Shown: piece by piece, positions 41,641 through 53,300 of the stretch | Numbering within the stretch: the first letter of the stretch is position 1 | Layout: the number at the start of each line of letters is the position of its first letter | Source of the DNA: Aphanomyces cochlioides | Taxonomy: Eukaryota > Oomycota > Saprolegniomycetes > Saprolegniales > Verrucalvaceae | Length of the DNA stretch: 64,000 bases | Assembly (NCBI GenBank): GCA_019828595.1 | Contig: JAHQRK010000014.1 | Location: forward strand, 1,178,001-1,242,000 | Direction: 5' to 3' | Position numbers and translations under genes: made by a program | The notes under the pieces: model-generated | Told to the model about the DNA's origin: nothing | The model's database searches: none | Seen by the model: only the letters and a program-made list of their open reading frames with translations

Positions 41641-42849
41641 TTGAAAACGAGCCACATTTCTCGCAAAAAGTAAATATGTCTCTCAACTGACCATGTGTTT
41701 ACACAATTACAGTGCATTTTCGCATATTATCCTTTTTATATCAATTTCACTTATCAAATTGTAATTATTCTGTTTATAGTATTGAAATACGCTATTTAAT
41801 ATAAATTTTGTCATATTAAAAAAGTCATGTTCTCATATAAAACTTGGTTTTTGATACTTGGGTCTAGTGAATCAAAAGAATTTCCAACCCGAGTGGTGGG
41901 CAGGTGATGCACCTAACCACATGTTGACCTACAAAGCCTCATGGTGACATCTCGATCGATTTCAGAACGAAGCCGCGAAAACCTTCCGCCAGTCGAGCCA
42001 GGAATGGTCCCTTGCTGTAGAAGCTCGAGAAGAACCGGAAGCGCTCACCTGCACAGAATGTTTGCCCATGCGAACTCCTATCTACAGTCGTTGGCAACTT
42101 ATAGAGGCGTCCTGGTCATGGAGAGTTGTGGCCTTCGACGCTTCAAGAACTGCCAAACAAGCAAACTCCCAGCGAAAGAGACCTTTAATCTGACTGGCCT
42201 ACAGCTGGTGTGATATCCTCGACAAGATAAAGAGGTAAATGCGAGGTAAGCCGACTGGTTTGCCTATTCCTACAGAAATTGTCACTACGGGATTGATTGC
42301 AATTCTCCATGGCCCTTTCATATCGATGAAATCCACTGCAAAGTTGCCACAATGCCATCTCTTTGCCTACTCATGAATATCACAACGGTGGAAGAAGACG
42401 CTGTTGGAGTGTTTTTCTCAATGCCAAGAATTTCCATCAAGAAAATAATGGCAATGCGACCGAGGCACACAAGTTAAATCCCATGCAAGTGAAAACTCCT
42501 TCAATCTCGACGACCCAAAATTCAAACCCAACGCAAATAAAGCCACAAGTACCAAAGAAGACGCCACAATGTCCTCTCAAAGACACTGATAATGCTGGAG
42601 CTGTCCACTAAATCTACGTCACGTTTAGGTGCGTTCTTTAAAGTGCAATTTGCCTCAGAACCAATGTTGTCAACAATTATGAAATGGAATAGTTCACTTT
42701 GAGCTATCTATGGGGTCGTCAAATACGCTGTCGTTTTCACTGGTAAGCGGTATTCAACGCGAGAACATTGTCAACGACATTGTTTAGAATTATCCATCAC
42801 GATGGCGATGTTTTTCGGAGTAACTTGCGCCACGAGGACATTTTGTCGT
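41641..42849. other. Intergenic, no supported gene
   Basis: Open frames such as 41941..42213 and 42363..42611 are low-complexity or shadow-like with no recognisable domain. Confidence 0.4.
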
Positions 42850-44097
42850 TTAATTCGCCCGGCCAGGGCCTCGACGACGGTAACAAAACGTTGCTTCTAG
42901 TGTCTTTTGTAAAGCCGTCGTGTCCGAGCGAAAAATGCGTTCTTCAGGCGATCTTGACTCGAAATCCTGTGGGGAAACAAATGGACACGATTCCAAGATA
43001 CACTCCGCTTTGAATCGATGCTCCATCATCGATGCTCGTACTTGGAGCACGTAGCATGTATCGCCGATGCTTGTTGGCCATCCATAGATCCTACGACGCG
43101 AGTCGACATTACTCTCTCATGACGGATCTTGAATACCAGAGAAGAATTGTATTATTTTCAACCCACCCAATGTAATCCCCGACGAATAAATTCGGATCCA
43201 ACGTCCTGCATGGCTCGCCATTGAGCAAGGTTTCAAATCGCCGTGGCACACTATCCAAGACCAAAGTCGCTGGTGTAGCTGGAAAGCGTTTAATGTACGA
43301 TTGCACCTGGTCTGCATTAGACTAAGCATTGTTTCTCCACGTACTTGAAGAATTTCTCCAGCCAAATTGATGCGTAGCCCAAAGATCATCGTGAAGAATT
43401 GGCTCAAACAGAAGAACGACAAGCCGATCGAATTGAAGGTCATTTGCGACTGGTTTAGCTCGACGATCCAGTCGCCATCGATGGACTTGGGATTGTCGTA
43501 TGGCGGACGATCGAGGACAGTTTGCATCTATCGATTTAGTAAGTCAGCGGCGAGCTTCATCCATCGTACTGGAGGGGGCCACATATTCTTGAACGTTGCC
43601 GAAAATGTGTCCTTAATCTCGTCGTTCCCGTGCCTTGTACGGCCTCGAAGAAAGATATTCACGACATTTGGTTCAAATTGAGCTAGGCAATGCGTGTGGA
43701 AGTCGCTCAATTTGTGATATAGATCTTGGAGAGTATGTACAGTCCCTTCATGTGCAAGTTCTAGGAGGTAATTGTACTCGGAGTGTTGTGTTTGTGGGCT
43801 CATCCACCACCGCAAGAGCTTCAACGCAGCCTAAGCAGCTAAACTGTTTCATGTTTGGCTCTTGGATTACCTTTCGAGAGCCTTGGTAGTCCCCGAGCAA
43901 AGTTTGCTGATGGCCGTCGAATCGAACGAGCCCGCAATGACTCATGTCAATGCCGAACCACTCTTGGAATTCCCGGATCAATGCTTGCTCGAACTGCCGC
44001 CAGTCGTTCGGGAAGTCGACAATACTTAGAGTCTGACACTGCGCTACTTTGGTATCAAATTGTGCCGAACAGTCTTGTACTTACGTACTTGACTTGA
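42850..44097 (-). CDS. Unrecognised multi-exon protein
   Basis: Four short introns with good GT-AG borders and branch-like TGACTTACTAA join minus-strand frames into one product: after GDYQGSRK, after KNMWPPP (42 nt), after AGEILQ (38 nt), and inside NNTILLWIYGW (about 47 nt). The product, about 330 residues from QCQTLSIVDFPNDWRQFE to a stop at 42850, shows no known domain. Segments include HEGTVHTLQDLYHKL, LARFEPNVVN-like LAQFEPNVVNIFLRG, FNSIGLSFFCLSQFF and FVGDYIGWVEN. The 5' exon is not resolved; a further intron seems to end near 44050, with exon candidates reading FVRETQVK. Frame consistency across four introns makes it a real gene, possibly oomycete-specific. Confidence 0.6.
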
Positions 44098-44264
44098 GTT
44101 TCTCTGACAAACTCAGCAGGATGCTTTGTTGGGTGTTGAACGATAGTATATGGTGGAAGGAATCTCGCAGTTAAATACAGCCGTAACGTGGACCATCTCT
44201 ATGACGCGTAAGTTATCGACATCACAGAATGGCGAAAGAAAATGAAATATTGTCGTTTGGGTCC

Positions 44265-44935
44265 AAAACTGGAAATTTGAGATGTTTTGAAATGTTTCAA
44301 ATAATTGACACATACACTATTTAAAGTTTACGCAAACATTTTCTTATATAGTATTGCCATCCATCGTGACCATTAAATAGTGTAATTTCAAACGTTTTAG
44401 GGTGCCAAATAAAAAATATTGTGAAAATTCGTTATGTGATATTTTGTATTTTGGTTCAAAATAATACAATACAACGTATTATAATGTCACGATAATTAAA
44501 ATTTCGGACTGTCTGGATTCCCACGAAAATAAAATAATCATTGGGAATTTGTGTGGATTATACGATATTGGGGAAAATATTCTACTTTGAGTAGAATATT
44601 ATTTATTACATATTTGGCCTGTTTTGAAATAAATTATTGCAATAAAATTTATGCAATATTTGGCATCCAGACAGTGCATTATGCGATAATCAAAATTATG
44701 CAATAATTGATCAAAATATTGCGAATTATCTCAATAATAGGTGACATCCAGACGGGCCCTTAAATGTTTTGAAAACATGTTCGAAACATTCAATTTCTTT
44801 TCACTTGAAATTTGTATATGTCAATTGTTGCGTCAATTTGCTTGCGTCAAAATTTATTCCGAACGACTCCAGTTTTTTATTAAAACCACAATATTTATTG
44901 ACATTTTGGAATATTTCCCAATGTGATACAAATTG
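44265..44935 (+). repeat. Dispersed repeat, copy A (interrupted by a MITE)
   Basis: Bases 44265..44399 and 44760..44935 match, in order, the reverse complement of about 56330..56590. Shared landmarks are ACACTATTTAA, ATTTTCTTATAT, TAGTG-AAT, ACGTTTTA and then AACATGTTCGAAACATTC. The two copies are clearly diverged, so the family is old. The 360 bp between the halves are absent from copy B. Confidence 0.75.
44400..44759. mobile_element. 360-bp MITE inserted in the dispersed repeat, TTA target duplication
   Basis: The insertion is flanked by TTA on both sides (44397..44399 and 44760..44762), and copy B at 56.4 kb shows the uninterrupted sequence with a single TTAAA. It begins GGGTGCC and ends CGGGCCC. 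Internally it holds inverted motifs ACTGTCTGGAT (44507) and ATCCAGACAGT (about 44668), and again ATCCAGACGGGCCC at its right end. It is AT-rich and noncoding. A three-base TWA target is the signature of PIF/Harbinger transposition. Confidence 0.75.
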
Positions 44936-44987
44936 AAATTCGATTTTCACTTCGACCATTCACAGCGCACACAGTTTGAGTGGGCCC

Positions 44988-45934
44988 ATGGCGTGTCCAA
45001 GGTTTCATCTCTTCCTTGTCTTGCTTATCGCACTTCCTCTTGAAGCTCTCGTCATCGAGCGGTAATTAAACAACTTTCCTCTCATATTGAACTCCTTTTT
45101 GTAGTCCTTGCTGCCATATCGAGAGACACATGTATGCCTAACTATGATATCCAAATTGGTCTCACAAGTGCCCTAGCGCCGCAAAGTTTGGCCCTTTCTA
45201 TCCCAAAGATGTGACCAAGCTCGAGCTCGTTCGTGGTAATTGCTGTCTTTTGTTTTCATCTCCAATGACCATGGTAGTTCGTCCTTTCGACGCATGTGGC
45301 AGAATTCAAAATGACCTGGCTGGAAAAGTTGCGCTGATTCAGCGTGGCAACTGTAATTTTGCGTACAAAGTCCTTCAAGCACAAGATGCACACGCAAAAG
45401 CTGTTGTTGTCATGGACACAGAGCATAGGGTAAACAACACTTGGGTATTGCAAATGGTCGGCGACGCGGGAAATTCGTCTCGCATTGTCATTCCGTCAGT
45501 CTTTGTGTCTCATGCGATTGGTCTCCGTCTTCTTGAGCGCATTGAAGCTATGAAGCTCGCTGGAATGAGTGCTCTAGTTACTGTGAACGCCACTGGCCAA
45601 ATCAATATCAAGGACAAATCAAATGATATCGCCAAGCAAAACATTATCCTTGTTCTCTTCGGGTATGATTTATCCTCAACTCAAAATTGTTCTTGACAGT
45701 CATTTAGCATTTTTACAATCGTGCTGGCGCACTGGCTGCGCATGGGGACCTAAAGATACCTGTTGTTGCTGTATATTATTTATTGGCGATAAGAAACAAC
45801 TCTTGGCGATTCTCTCTCGAACTCTAGCAACAAAGATACAACCTTACTCAAAGTCAAGAGGAACAACTTTGTCCTCTCACCAAATTATTGACCACCAGCC
45901 TTCACACGCTTATTTATCCTCATCTTTATTGTGA
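44988..45934 (+). CDS. Secreted PA (protease-associated) domain protein, 3' structure uncertain
   Basis: The ATG at 44988 starts a signal peptide (MACPRFHLFLVLLIALPLEA). After intron sequence at about 45064-45177 comes a clear PA domain: AAKFGPFYPKDV, VVRPFDACGRI, LAGKVALIQRGNCNFAYKV, QAQDAHAKAVVVMDT, IVIPSVFVSHAIGLRLLERI. After an intron starting at 45663 a second PA-like segment appears (AGALAAHGDLKIPVVAVYYL) but in a frame I could not join with standard splice sites, and frames then fragment to about 45.98 kb. Either there are extra small introns or the 3' end is damaged. PA domains occur in vacuolar sorting receptors, proteases and SPP-like proteins; no catalytic domain is visible here. 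Confidence 0.6.
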
Positions 45935-46152
45935 TCGACTCACTTTGGGGAATGTAAAGGTCAACAGCACCGACTTTACTGAGGATGCTGATTGTTCCTT
46001 GTAATATTTGAGCTGATTATTCTTTTCGATCGACACTTCCAACTCGACTGAGCGTTGGACTTGTGTCGCATTTCATCCAACCCCACTATCGTAAGTTGAA
46101 ACGGCTGATTGTGGTCGCGTGCAATAACCAATTGGTCACTTTGAAGTCGGAC

Positions 46153-46995
46153 ATGCCAACAGAGATCGATCCCAGTGATGTCGATTCGACCCCTCATCTT
46201 CAAGAAAAGAAGATGATCAAGTCAATTGTAAGGCGGGAACGGCGTGACTCAGTCGTTGACAGGTAGGGAACCGCATATCGATGGCCTCATGAGCAAGCGG
46301 CCAGTGTCAAGTCACTACTTTTCAAACCCAAGCGCAACTCAGTGCAGTTTTCAGTCACACAGACGTACATGCTTCCACCACGACTGGCTGCTCTAAGTGA
46401 ACTGTACTACACAAAATCTGAGCTTGAAGATATTCAATGGGCAGCCAAACGTGCCAGCGCATCCATCGACATGCCTCAAGGCACAGTTCTTGTCCAGAGC
46501 TTCTTGACAGTTCTTCTCACAAAGCCAATGTGGAAACAAAAACCAAAGGCGTATTATGTCGTCTTGAGAGAGTATGATCCAGCTGGACCGCAACCAACGC
46601 TGACAATGGACTCGTAGCCAAAGTCTTCTCGTCTATCGGAATCAAAAGGATGCTTACAATGAACACGTCATGAGGCAGATGCAAGTTGCCAAGGCTATTG
46701 CAATCGACCATGATGTTCAGTCAAATGAGTCTCGAGATATACCTGCAGTTGGTAAGGCAACCTCAATTATATATCTAATACTCCACAAGCGTGCACATTT
46801 GCTGTGGTTGATAGAGAGGAGAGCTATGTATTATTTGCAACAGAGTCGTCCAAGGCCAAATCTGCATGGCTGACTGCACTTCAGCATTGTTTAGCCCAAT
46901 CCTTCGCTGAGGAACGCTTTGAAGATTCGAGCTCGTGTGGTAAAAATGACACATTTACTCACTCGCAATCCACGAACAACGCGAACATGGAATAG
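46153..46995 (+). CDS. PH-domain protein
   Basis: The start is the ATG at 46153 (MPTEIDPSDVDSTPHLQEKK); the open frame continues upstream but without an ATG. Introns at about 46261..46308, 46571..46617 and 46752..46790 give one frame. After a basic segment (IVRRERRDSVVDSVKSLLFK) comes a pleckstrin-homology fold: GTVLVQSFLTVLLTKPMWK then KPKAYYVVLRDQSLLVYRN, AIAIDHDVQS, CTFAVVDREESYVLFA and the C-terminal helix KSAWLTALQHCLAQSF with the invariant Trp. The protein (about 235 residues) ends in a Ser/Asn-rich tail and TAG at 46995. It presumably binds phosphoinositides at membranes; no second domain is attached. Confidence 0.7.
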
Positions 46996-47220
46996 ATGAT
47001 TATATACGGTAACATAGAGTTCGATTTATTATGTAGCTCGTTAATGAAGCAGAGCGCCTATGATGTAACTTTCGTCGGCTGTGGCATTGATTGCATTTGC
47101 ATTCCCTTGTTGTATACACTCACAGCTTCCTAAAGCATTAGATCCCGAGTGGATGTGTACTATATGACATGCCAGTTCCAACGAATGAAAGGCAAAGAAA
47201 GAAATCGTATTTGTGAAGAT

Positions 47221-48450
47221 TTAAGTCGCATTCAGCAAGCGATTTGCCGCTGCTTCGACGTTGTTATCACTGGCTTGCAATGCGGCAACCGCTCTATCAC
47301 GTTCGAATCCCAAGGCCTAAAGTTCACATGAGCATTGATCAACCTCCAGGATTGATTGTCGACCGTCAGCTGTTCAATTGCATCTTCTGACGGAGGTGTC
47401 TGCAGGGAAGGCCTTTATAAGTGTTTTCTCCGGAACAAGACACGTACTTGATGGCGAGCAGGAACGCCCATGCCAGGAATCAATTGCTCGCGGAACCCGC
47501 CGACTCCCTACAGACTTTTCAGATTTTGGTAGGTGAGCAGAAATTACGGCAGCAGCATTGTGAAATCCTGCGCGTCGCTGAGCCTCCATTAACTGTCTTT
47601 GCCTTTGCTGTTGCAACAAGGACGGTGGAACGACCATGAAGAGCGGGTGGAAGAGCTAATTTCAACTTAAGTCCAGTATACAGGGTCAATCTTACCTCGA
47701 AAAACCACGTCAGAAAGCTAGGCACTCGTAGGCGAGACAATGGGAGGTATTTAGACTGATAGAAGGCACCGACGAGGATTCCTGTAGAAAAGGGGAAAGT
47801 CGTGCCAAAGGAGCGCAAGCAAATCTATCAATGCATCAGTCGGAATGCCAGAAGTGCCAAATGACCACGCTGAGCATTGCATATAATGACGATTTATCTG
47901 AGATTGGGACACCCATCGCGTTGTACAAACTTGGTTGTAGTTTTGGAATATTGCCTACGAAACGCTTACAAACATGCAATGGACTATTTCCTATTACCAA
48001 AATATATAACCAAGAGCGCACCAATCAATGGATATGGTCCCGGAATTGCCGGAAGCTTCAACGACGTTTGTAGAAAGGTTGAGATGAGGAGTACAAGAAT
48101 GACGAATGTGCCAAATTTATTCGAGCCAAACTAGTTGAAACAATGATATTTCGCCTAAATCACGGCTGCTTACCTGTCTTTCGATGACGCGGAATTGAAA
48201 AATAGCATACATGCCGAGCGCGACGGCAATGCCACTACAAAATCTTGTCAATCAACATTGTCTCAAAATCTCAGTCTCACTTGTCAAATGCAAAGTGGCA
48301 CGTGAGCAGTCTCCAATACTGAGAATACTTGGTCACTGCTGGCAAGTCTACGCCACCAACCACCACGCCGTCAAACACCTAGTGCAAGGAGAATTTACCT
48401 AGCGTCAAATGTTGGCGCATGTCCATAAAGAGAGCCGCCGTGGACGCCAT
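47221..48450 (-). CDS. UBAC2: UBAC2-like rhomboid pseudoprotease with C-terminal UBA domain
   Basis: The ATG at 48450 reads MASTAALFMDMRQHLTL. A 51-nt intron leads to LDLPAVTKYSQYWRLLTCHF, followed by membrane helices GIAVALGMYAIFQF, FGTFVILVLLISTFLQTS and PYPLIGALLVIYFG, then NIPKLQPSLYNAMGVPISDK, GILVGAFYQSKYLPLSRLR and a long Gln/Arg-rich linker. The last intron (47334-47290 region) joins EDAIEQLTAL to GFERDRAVAALQASDNNVEA-type UBA sequence ending NRLLNAT and TAA at 47221. This order (rhomboid-like helices then UBA) is that of UBAC2/RHBDL-like ER proteins involved in ER-associated degradation and lipid-droplet protein control. No Ser-His catalytic pair is visible. It is head-to-head with the RING gene. 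Confidence 0.75.
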
Positions 48451-49117
48451 TCCAGTTGCACACATGTATGCATACGTGACTGGAGCTTTATCTAGAGCGG
48501 AAATGAGCCACATACTGCCAGCATTTCACGTACAAAAGCCGCCAAGGTCGGGATGCATGCTTGCTACGCGTCGCAACGTTATTTCCACACCCTCGCTGTG
48601 TGAATTGACGTCCGGATAAATGGTCAGTCCTTATCCGGAATGCTCGAAAATGGAAAAATGTGCCACCAACAGACAAACTGCCAGCACACTGTCGTCGGCG
48701 TTGAAATCCTTTCCCGTTCGAATCCAAACCCAAAGCGCCTATGGAAATCAATTCACCCATGCATTGACAGTCACATATTGTTCAAGCATAGTCATTGGTA
48801 ACGCTGATCCAGTTTAATCTTCGACACAATCGCAAAAAGACATCCCGACAGTGAAACAGACAATGCTAACGAAATCGACGGCGATTTCCGCCTCGCTATC
48901 CCTCATGGAGCGCTCTAGCATGTCAATGAAAGAGTGCAATTGGCATAGAAATATATGCCCAAGACGTGGCCATGCAGTATGTTCTGTAGGCTTCCTGAGA
49001 CCTTTTGCGTGTCTCCTTTCTCCTCCTCCGGAGGTACGGATATGCAAAAAATGTTTGTAATATAAAAATTTCGTGGAGTCACTTTTTAAAATATATTGCC
49101 GCAGTCGCGCCGTCTTG
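48451..49117. other. Divergent intergenic region between UBAC2-like and RING genes
   Basis: 667 bp between two outward-facing starts, so it should hold both promoters. I identified no core element. Frames inside it are shadow-like. Confidence 0.5.
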
Positions 49118-49882
49118 ATGGAAACCACACTCCGCCAACTCCATCGATCTCACAGTGATGTGAACGTCTTGGAGATTGCTGGCTTGCGGCAAAGCTTGAG
49201 CAAGAATAAGCCAAAGGCACCTGTGACGCCCCCATCGAGCCAAGATCAAAAAGTCACGATTTGCTTGATGGAACAAGACGAATGCCCAATCTGCCTCGAC
49301 GAGTTTACTCCGCTGGGATCGTCTATCTTTACAGGCGAATGCGGGCACAAGTTTCATTTTACGTGCTTGCTTGAAAATGTCAACCATGATGAAGCTAACT
49401 CGACCAAGTGCCCTATTTGCCGAAAGACTCAAACGCAATGGCCCGAACCGACGGCTGGTCTTGCCAAAGCTCATCCTTGCTGCACGAATTGCGGAAAACG
49501 TGGTACAGGTGGACAATATTGTGAAGGATGTGGACATTCTCTTGCACATACGCCGACTGCCGCCGAGAGAGCACGCATGGCGGCCCAGGGACAACCCAAC
49601 AACGTTATTGTTGAATGCCCTGCGTGTCGCATTCGCTGCTTAGTCAGCTCGACTGCACGAGGCACACTACAGTGCCCCAATGGCCATTTATTTACACTTC
49701 GAATGCCAAGTAGTCAAACGAGCTCTTCACCAGCTATAACTCCATCCATCCGAGGAGGTCCCCCTGGTGGAGTTGTGATGCGCCAATGTCCAACTTGTCT
49801 GACGCGGGTGCAAATGCCTCCGGGCAGTCAAGCTGGTCAATACATGTGCCCTCAAGGTCACACGTTTACTTATCGACCATAG
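49118..49882 (+). CDS. RING-finger protein (probable E3 ubiquitin ligase)
   Basis: A single exon of 254 codons from the ATG at 49118 (METTLRQLHRSHSDVN); the frame is open upstream from a GTG. A RING-H2 finger is complete: CPICLDEF, GECGHKFHFTCLLENV, TKCPICRKT. Downstream are further Cys pairs: a zinc-ribbon-like CTNCGKRG..YCEGCGH and two repeats of C-P-x-C with CPNGHLF and CPQGHTF, spaced as treble-clef-like ribbons. Pro/Ser/Gly-rich linkers separate them. The RING implies ubiquitin ligase activity; substrate and partners cannot be read. The repeated C-terminal C-x2-C...CP-x-GH modules are unusual and not a family I can name. Confidence 0.8.
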   Translation: METTLRQLHRSHSDVNVLEIAGLRQSLSKNKPKAPVTPPSSQDQKVTICLMEQDECPICLDEFTPLGSSIFTGECGHKFHFTCLLENVNHDEANSTKCPICRKTQTQWPEPTAGLAKAHPCCTNCGKRGTGGQYCEGCGHSLAHTPTAAERARMAAQGQPNNVIVECPACRIRCLVSSTARGTLQCPNGHLFTLRMPSSQTSSSPAITPSIRGGPPGGVVMRQCPTCLTRVQMPPGSQAGQYMCPQGHTFTYRP

Positions 49883-50370
49883 CAAGTCCACATATATAAA
49901 AATGTATATAAAAGTTCCTTAAGCTTGTGAAAGGAAGATTTCTCCACTGATGAAGCCATCGAAACGTTGGAGCTTCTTAAACTTCAGGTCGAGCGGGTAC
50001 TTATACCTACACATAGAGGCTAGACTGTGGGCTCGAGTCATCGAAACTTACATTTCAGCATTCATAGAAGAAGTATCGGTGGTTCGCTTGTCAATGTGGA
50101 TGAAAGTCCAGCAAATCGGCTCAACGGTGCCATATCGAGGGGAGCTCGGCATAAGATTTCCTTGCTTCGATAATGAAACAACTTCAATCAGGACGGCAGC
50201 GCCTGCTTACAACTTTAGAAGCAAGTTCGTACTGCAAAGAAGAGTACCTGTCGATAGATTTTCCATGGGAGTTTGCATATGCCATGTGCAGCCCCAGTAC
50301 AACACTGACGACTGTGTCAACGGCAAACAAGGTACTTGCTGCTTTTTCTCAATCAGATTCTTCTGAGTGT
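49883..50370. other. Short convergent spacer
   Basis: It lies between the 3' ends of the RING gene and the myosin gene. An open frame at 49950..50366 has no domain and is not supported. Confidence 0.4.
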
Positions 50371-53300
50371 CTAAAATAATGTTATCTTGGGCCTGCGGAA
50401 GAGTATCGCACCATAGACACTGATCACGAGTCGAGGGCGAGAGTAGATCAATGCACTGGGCAATCCAACTTGCTCGATGTATACTGATACATATGAGCTG
50501 TTTCGAATCAATCCAGGTTGCTTTAGCAAAAAGAGCACTGGTTCTTTGTCTTGCGACTGGGCATTCGTGATTACTGTTTTAGCCAGTTCGGTTTTTAGGG
50601 TCTGGACCACGGTAGTTTCGAGTGCATTCAACTCGACTGTCGTCGCACCACGGTCGATAAGGTGCTACAGAGTTCAAGTGTCAGGAAACTTGGAACTTTC
50701 CTAGGTTACCTTTGCCAATACTAGATAATTGCTCTCAATCGCGCGTTTTAATGCCGATTCTTTGGCATGAGTCAATTTGTTGATGTCGGCCCCGTGTTCA
50801 AGCAGCCAAAGGCACAATTTGATGGATTCGACTTCGCTTGAATCAACCTTGGCGGGGATATTGCCGCTATCTTTGAAGCCTTCCTCGGAGGTTGGATCGG
50901 ATAAAGTTGCATTTGGCTGAGACAAATTGTGCAAAGCCCACAAAGTGCTTTTCACCTTTTCCTTTGGGTCGATGAGCGAGCAATTTTTCGCAGCTAAATG
51001 CAATGGCGTTTCACCCACAACATTGGTATTGTTTGCCCAGTCTCTTTGGTTGGTCAGATCGATATATTCGATGGAGCTTTGGGTGCGCTGCATGGCAAAA
51101 AGACGAGTTTCGAGATTTATTGGTATTGTATCTCGGAGACAAGCTAGCCATGCTTGCAATTCCATTTCGTTCGCAGCCTGGAAGTAAAGCCGCCCTTCAC
51201 GATTACGCCTATGCAATGTGAGGTTCAAGAGATGGTCTGATTTTGCACCCTTTGAGCAATTCTGGCGAGTGTACTTCGAATGCAAATGGGATATTTTCGC
51301 ATTTCTTGAACAGAGCTTGGCGTAAATCCAAGGTTTTGTCACTACAATAGATAATAATTAGTAGACTTCAAGAGAAATTGCTACCTCTTAGCACTGACGG
51401 CATGTTTTCCATGGAAATATTGTAGTTCTGGAATCTGATTAGTGTTCTTCAATACGACGAAACGCTGCATCCATCCTGATGCTTCACGGCGCTTCTTCAA
51501 ATAGCCTGACATTACGGTCACTCCATTTGCATCAGCATTTGATTTGATATTTGACTTCGAAATATGAGAAGTCTCAGCATCAGTCTCAGGGGCATTGCAC
51601 TTGATAGAAGCTGCGCATTTGAGGAGGAATTTAGACACATCCAAGCGTGTGTTGGCGCAGGCCTCGTGGAGAGGTGTGTTACCTTTGGAATTGACACTCT
51701 TGACGGTGTCAATGTCATACAACACAATATATTTGACGACGTTCAAATCTCCAGTGGCGGCCGCAATGTGCAGCAGAGTGTTGAATGCTGGTTTTCCGTG
51801 CCGGATATGAATGAACTCAGGACTGTTGCGAAGCTTCAGGATGACTGAATCCGAGTCACGTCGAGAGCAGTCGTTTCGAAGCTGAGACAACTGAGATTCA
51901 AGCGTGTGGACAATCTTCCACTTGCGAAAATGTCTTTGAATTGTTCTTGCACTGTCTAATGCAGTCAAATAACTTCGACGATTCATGTATACGCGCACAC
52001 GTCGCTAGAAGACGCTTCAACAATCATTAAAACATTGTACATACTTGGATGCAGCTGGCGCTAGTGCATTGACGTCTGTAGGCTAATTTTGTGTGGTACA
52101 TCAGAACGGTGTAAGCAATCTTCGAAACAGAAAGCTTAAACGATGCATAAAACTTTCTCCCCAAAAATCTTCGCACACTTCTTTGAATAACTTGGGCACT
52201 CTTGGATTGGCGAAGATATTCAGCCCGGCAGGGAATCATACGAACCCAAGATTGGAGACGCACAACCATTTTTCTTTGATGCATAAACTTCTTGCGTTGC
52301 AATAGTTTTCGAACGAGGGCTTGCGAAGCCACTGCAGCAGCCTTAGTGAAGCAATTAGATGTTTGTACTTGACGACGTGTCTACCTTTCCTCGGAGGAAT
52401 TTTTGGCGGTTGTGGTACGCTCGAAAGATGGCTTGTATAAGGACAATCTTTGAATACAAATCGCAAAATCTTTTGACGGCAAAGAATCCACGGACGCGCG
52501 ATTGGATTACCACTGCACTAGCTTGTTGACTTCTCATAAGTCTGTTGGTCTGCGTTCTCTGCAGATACCCCCGTGCAATTTTCTGAATTTGAATAGCTGC
52601 CTTTTGCAGTTTAATCTCCCGAAGTAACCGTCTAAACATTCATGGTGAATTTTATCTACGAGTACAATTCATACTCTCGAGAGATAAAACCGCGGGAAAT
52701 CGCTTGAATTGAAATGGCCGCAGATCTTTTACGTTGATATGAATGACTGAGAATTTTGCATCGAAATGACGCCTAAAAGTATCGTTCATATACAACTTCT
52801 GGTACGATTCATCACCTGAAGCTTCATACTCCATTTCTTGAGGAGTAAATACTTTCTGGTCATCTGCACTTGTCTCCACTTAGATTGGAATAGTATATAT
52901 CCTTGACGCATGATATTGTATTCCTTGCGAAGCACGCATCGACGCCAAAACTTGGACTGAATCACAGTTGCTATTTCTCCTTTCACAATACGTAATATGG
53001 ATTGAAGAAGCTCCAATTGTCCATATCTGAGGTAAACCTAACATGACATAGTAAAATTGCTTGATCGGACTTTACCTCTGTTTTGCCGATTTGAAATGCA
53101 TTTGGCTCGAGGGATTTTGTTGCAATTTGCCGACAGGCTTCCATGACATTGAAGTCAAACGTCTTGCCCCTTAAAATTATTCGGAACATCTCATAGAATT
53201 GATCAAACGGACTACAAATGATGTTACCCTTGATCTATACGTCTTGTACCGTCGAATAGGAAACCCTTGCTGACGGATCTTAATCACTTCAAGAATTCCA

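Noticed and set aside
42363..42611. 82-codon Asn/Pro/Lys-rich ORF.
   Set aside because: Low complexity, no domain, no splice partners.
48330..48440. A 20-nt intron at the start of the UBAC2-like gene.
   Set aside because: Using the next AG gives a 51-nt intron that keeps the frame (LDLPAVTKY), which is normal for this genome.
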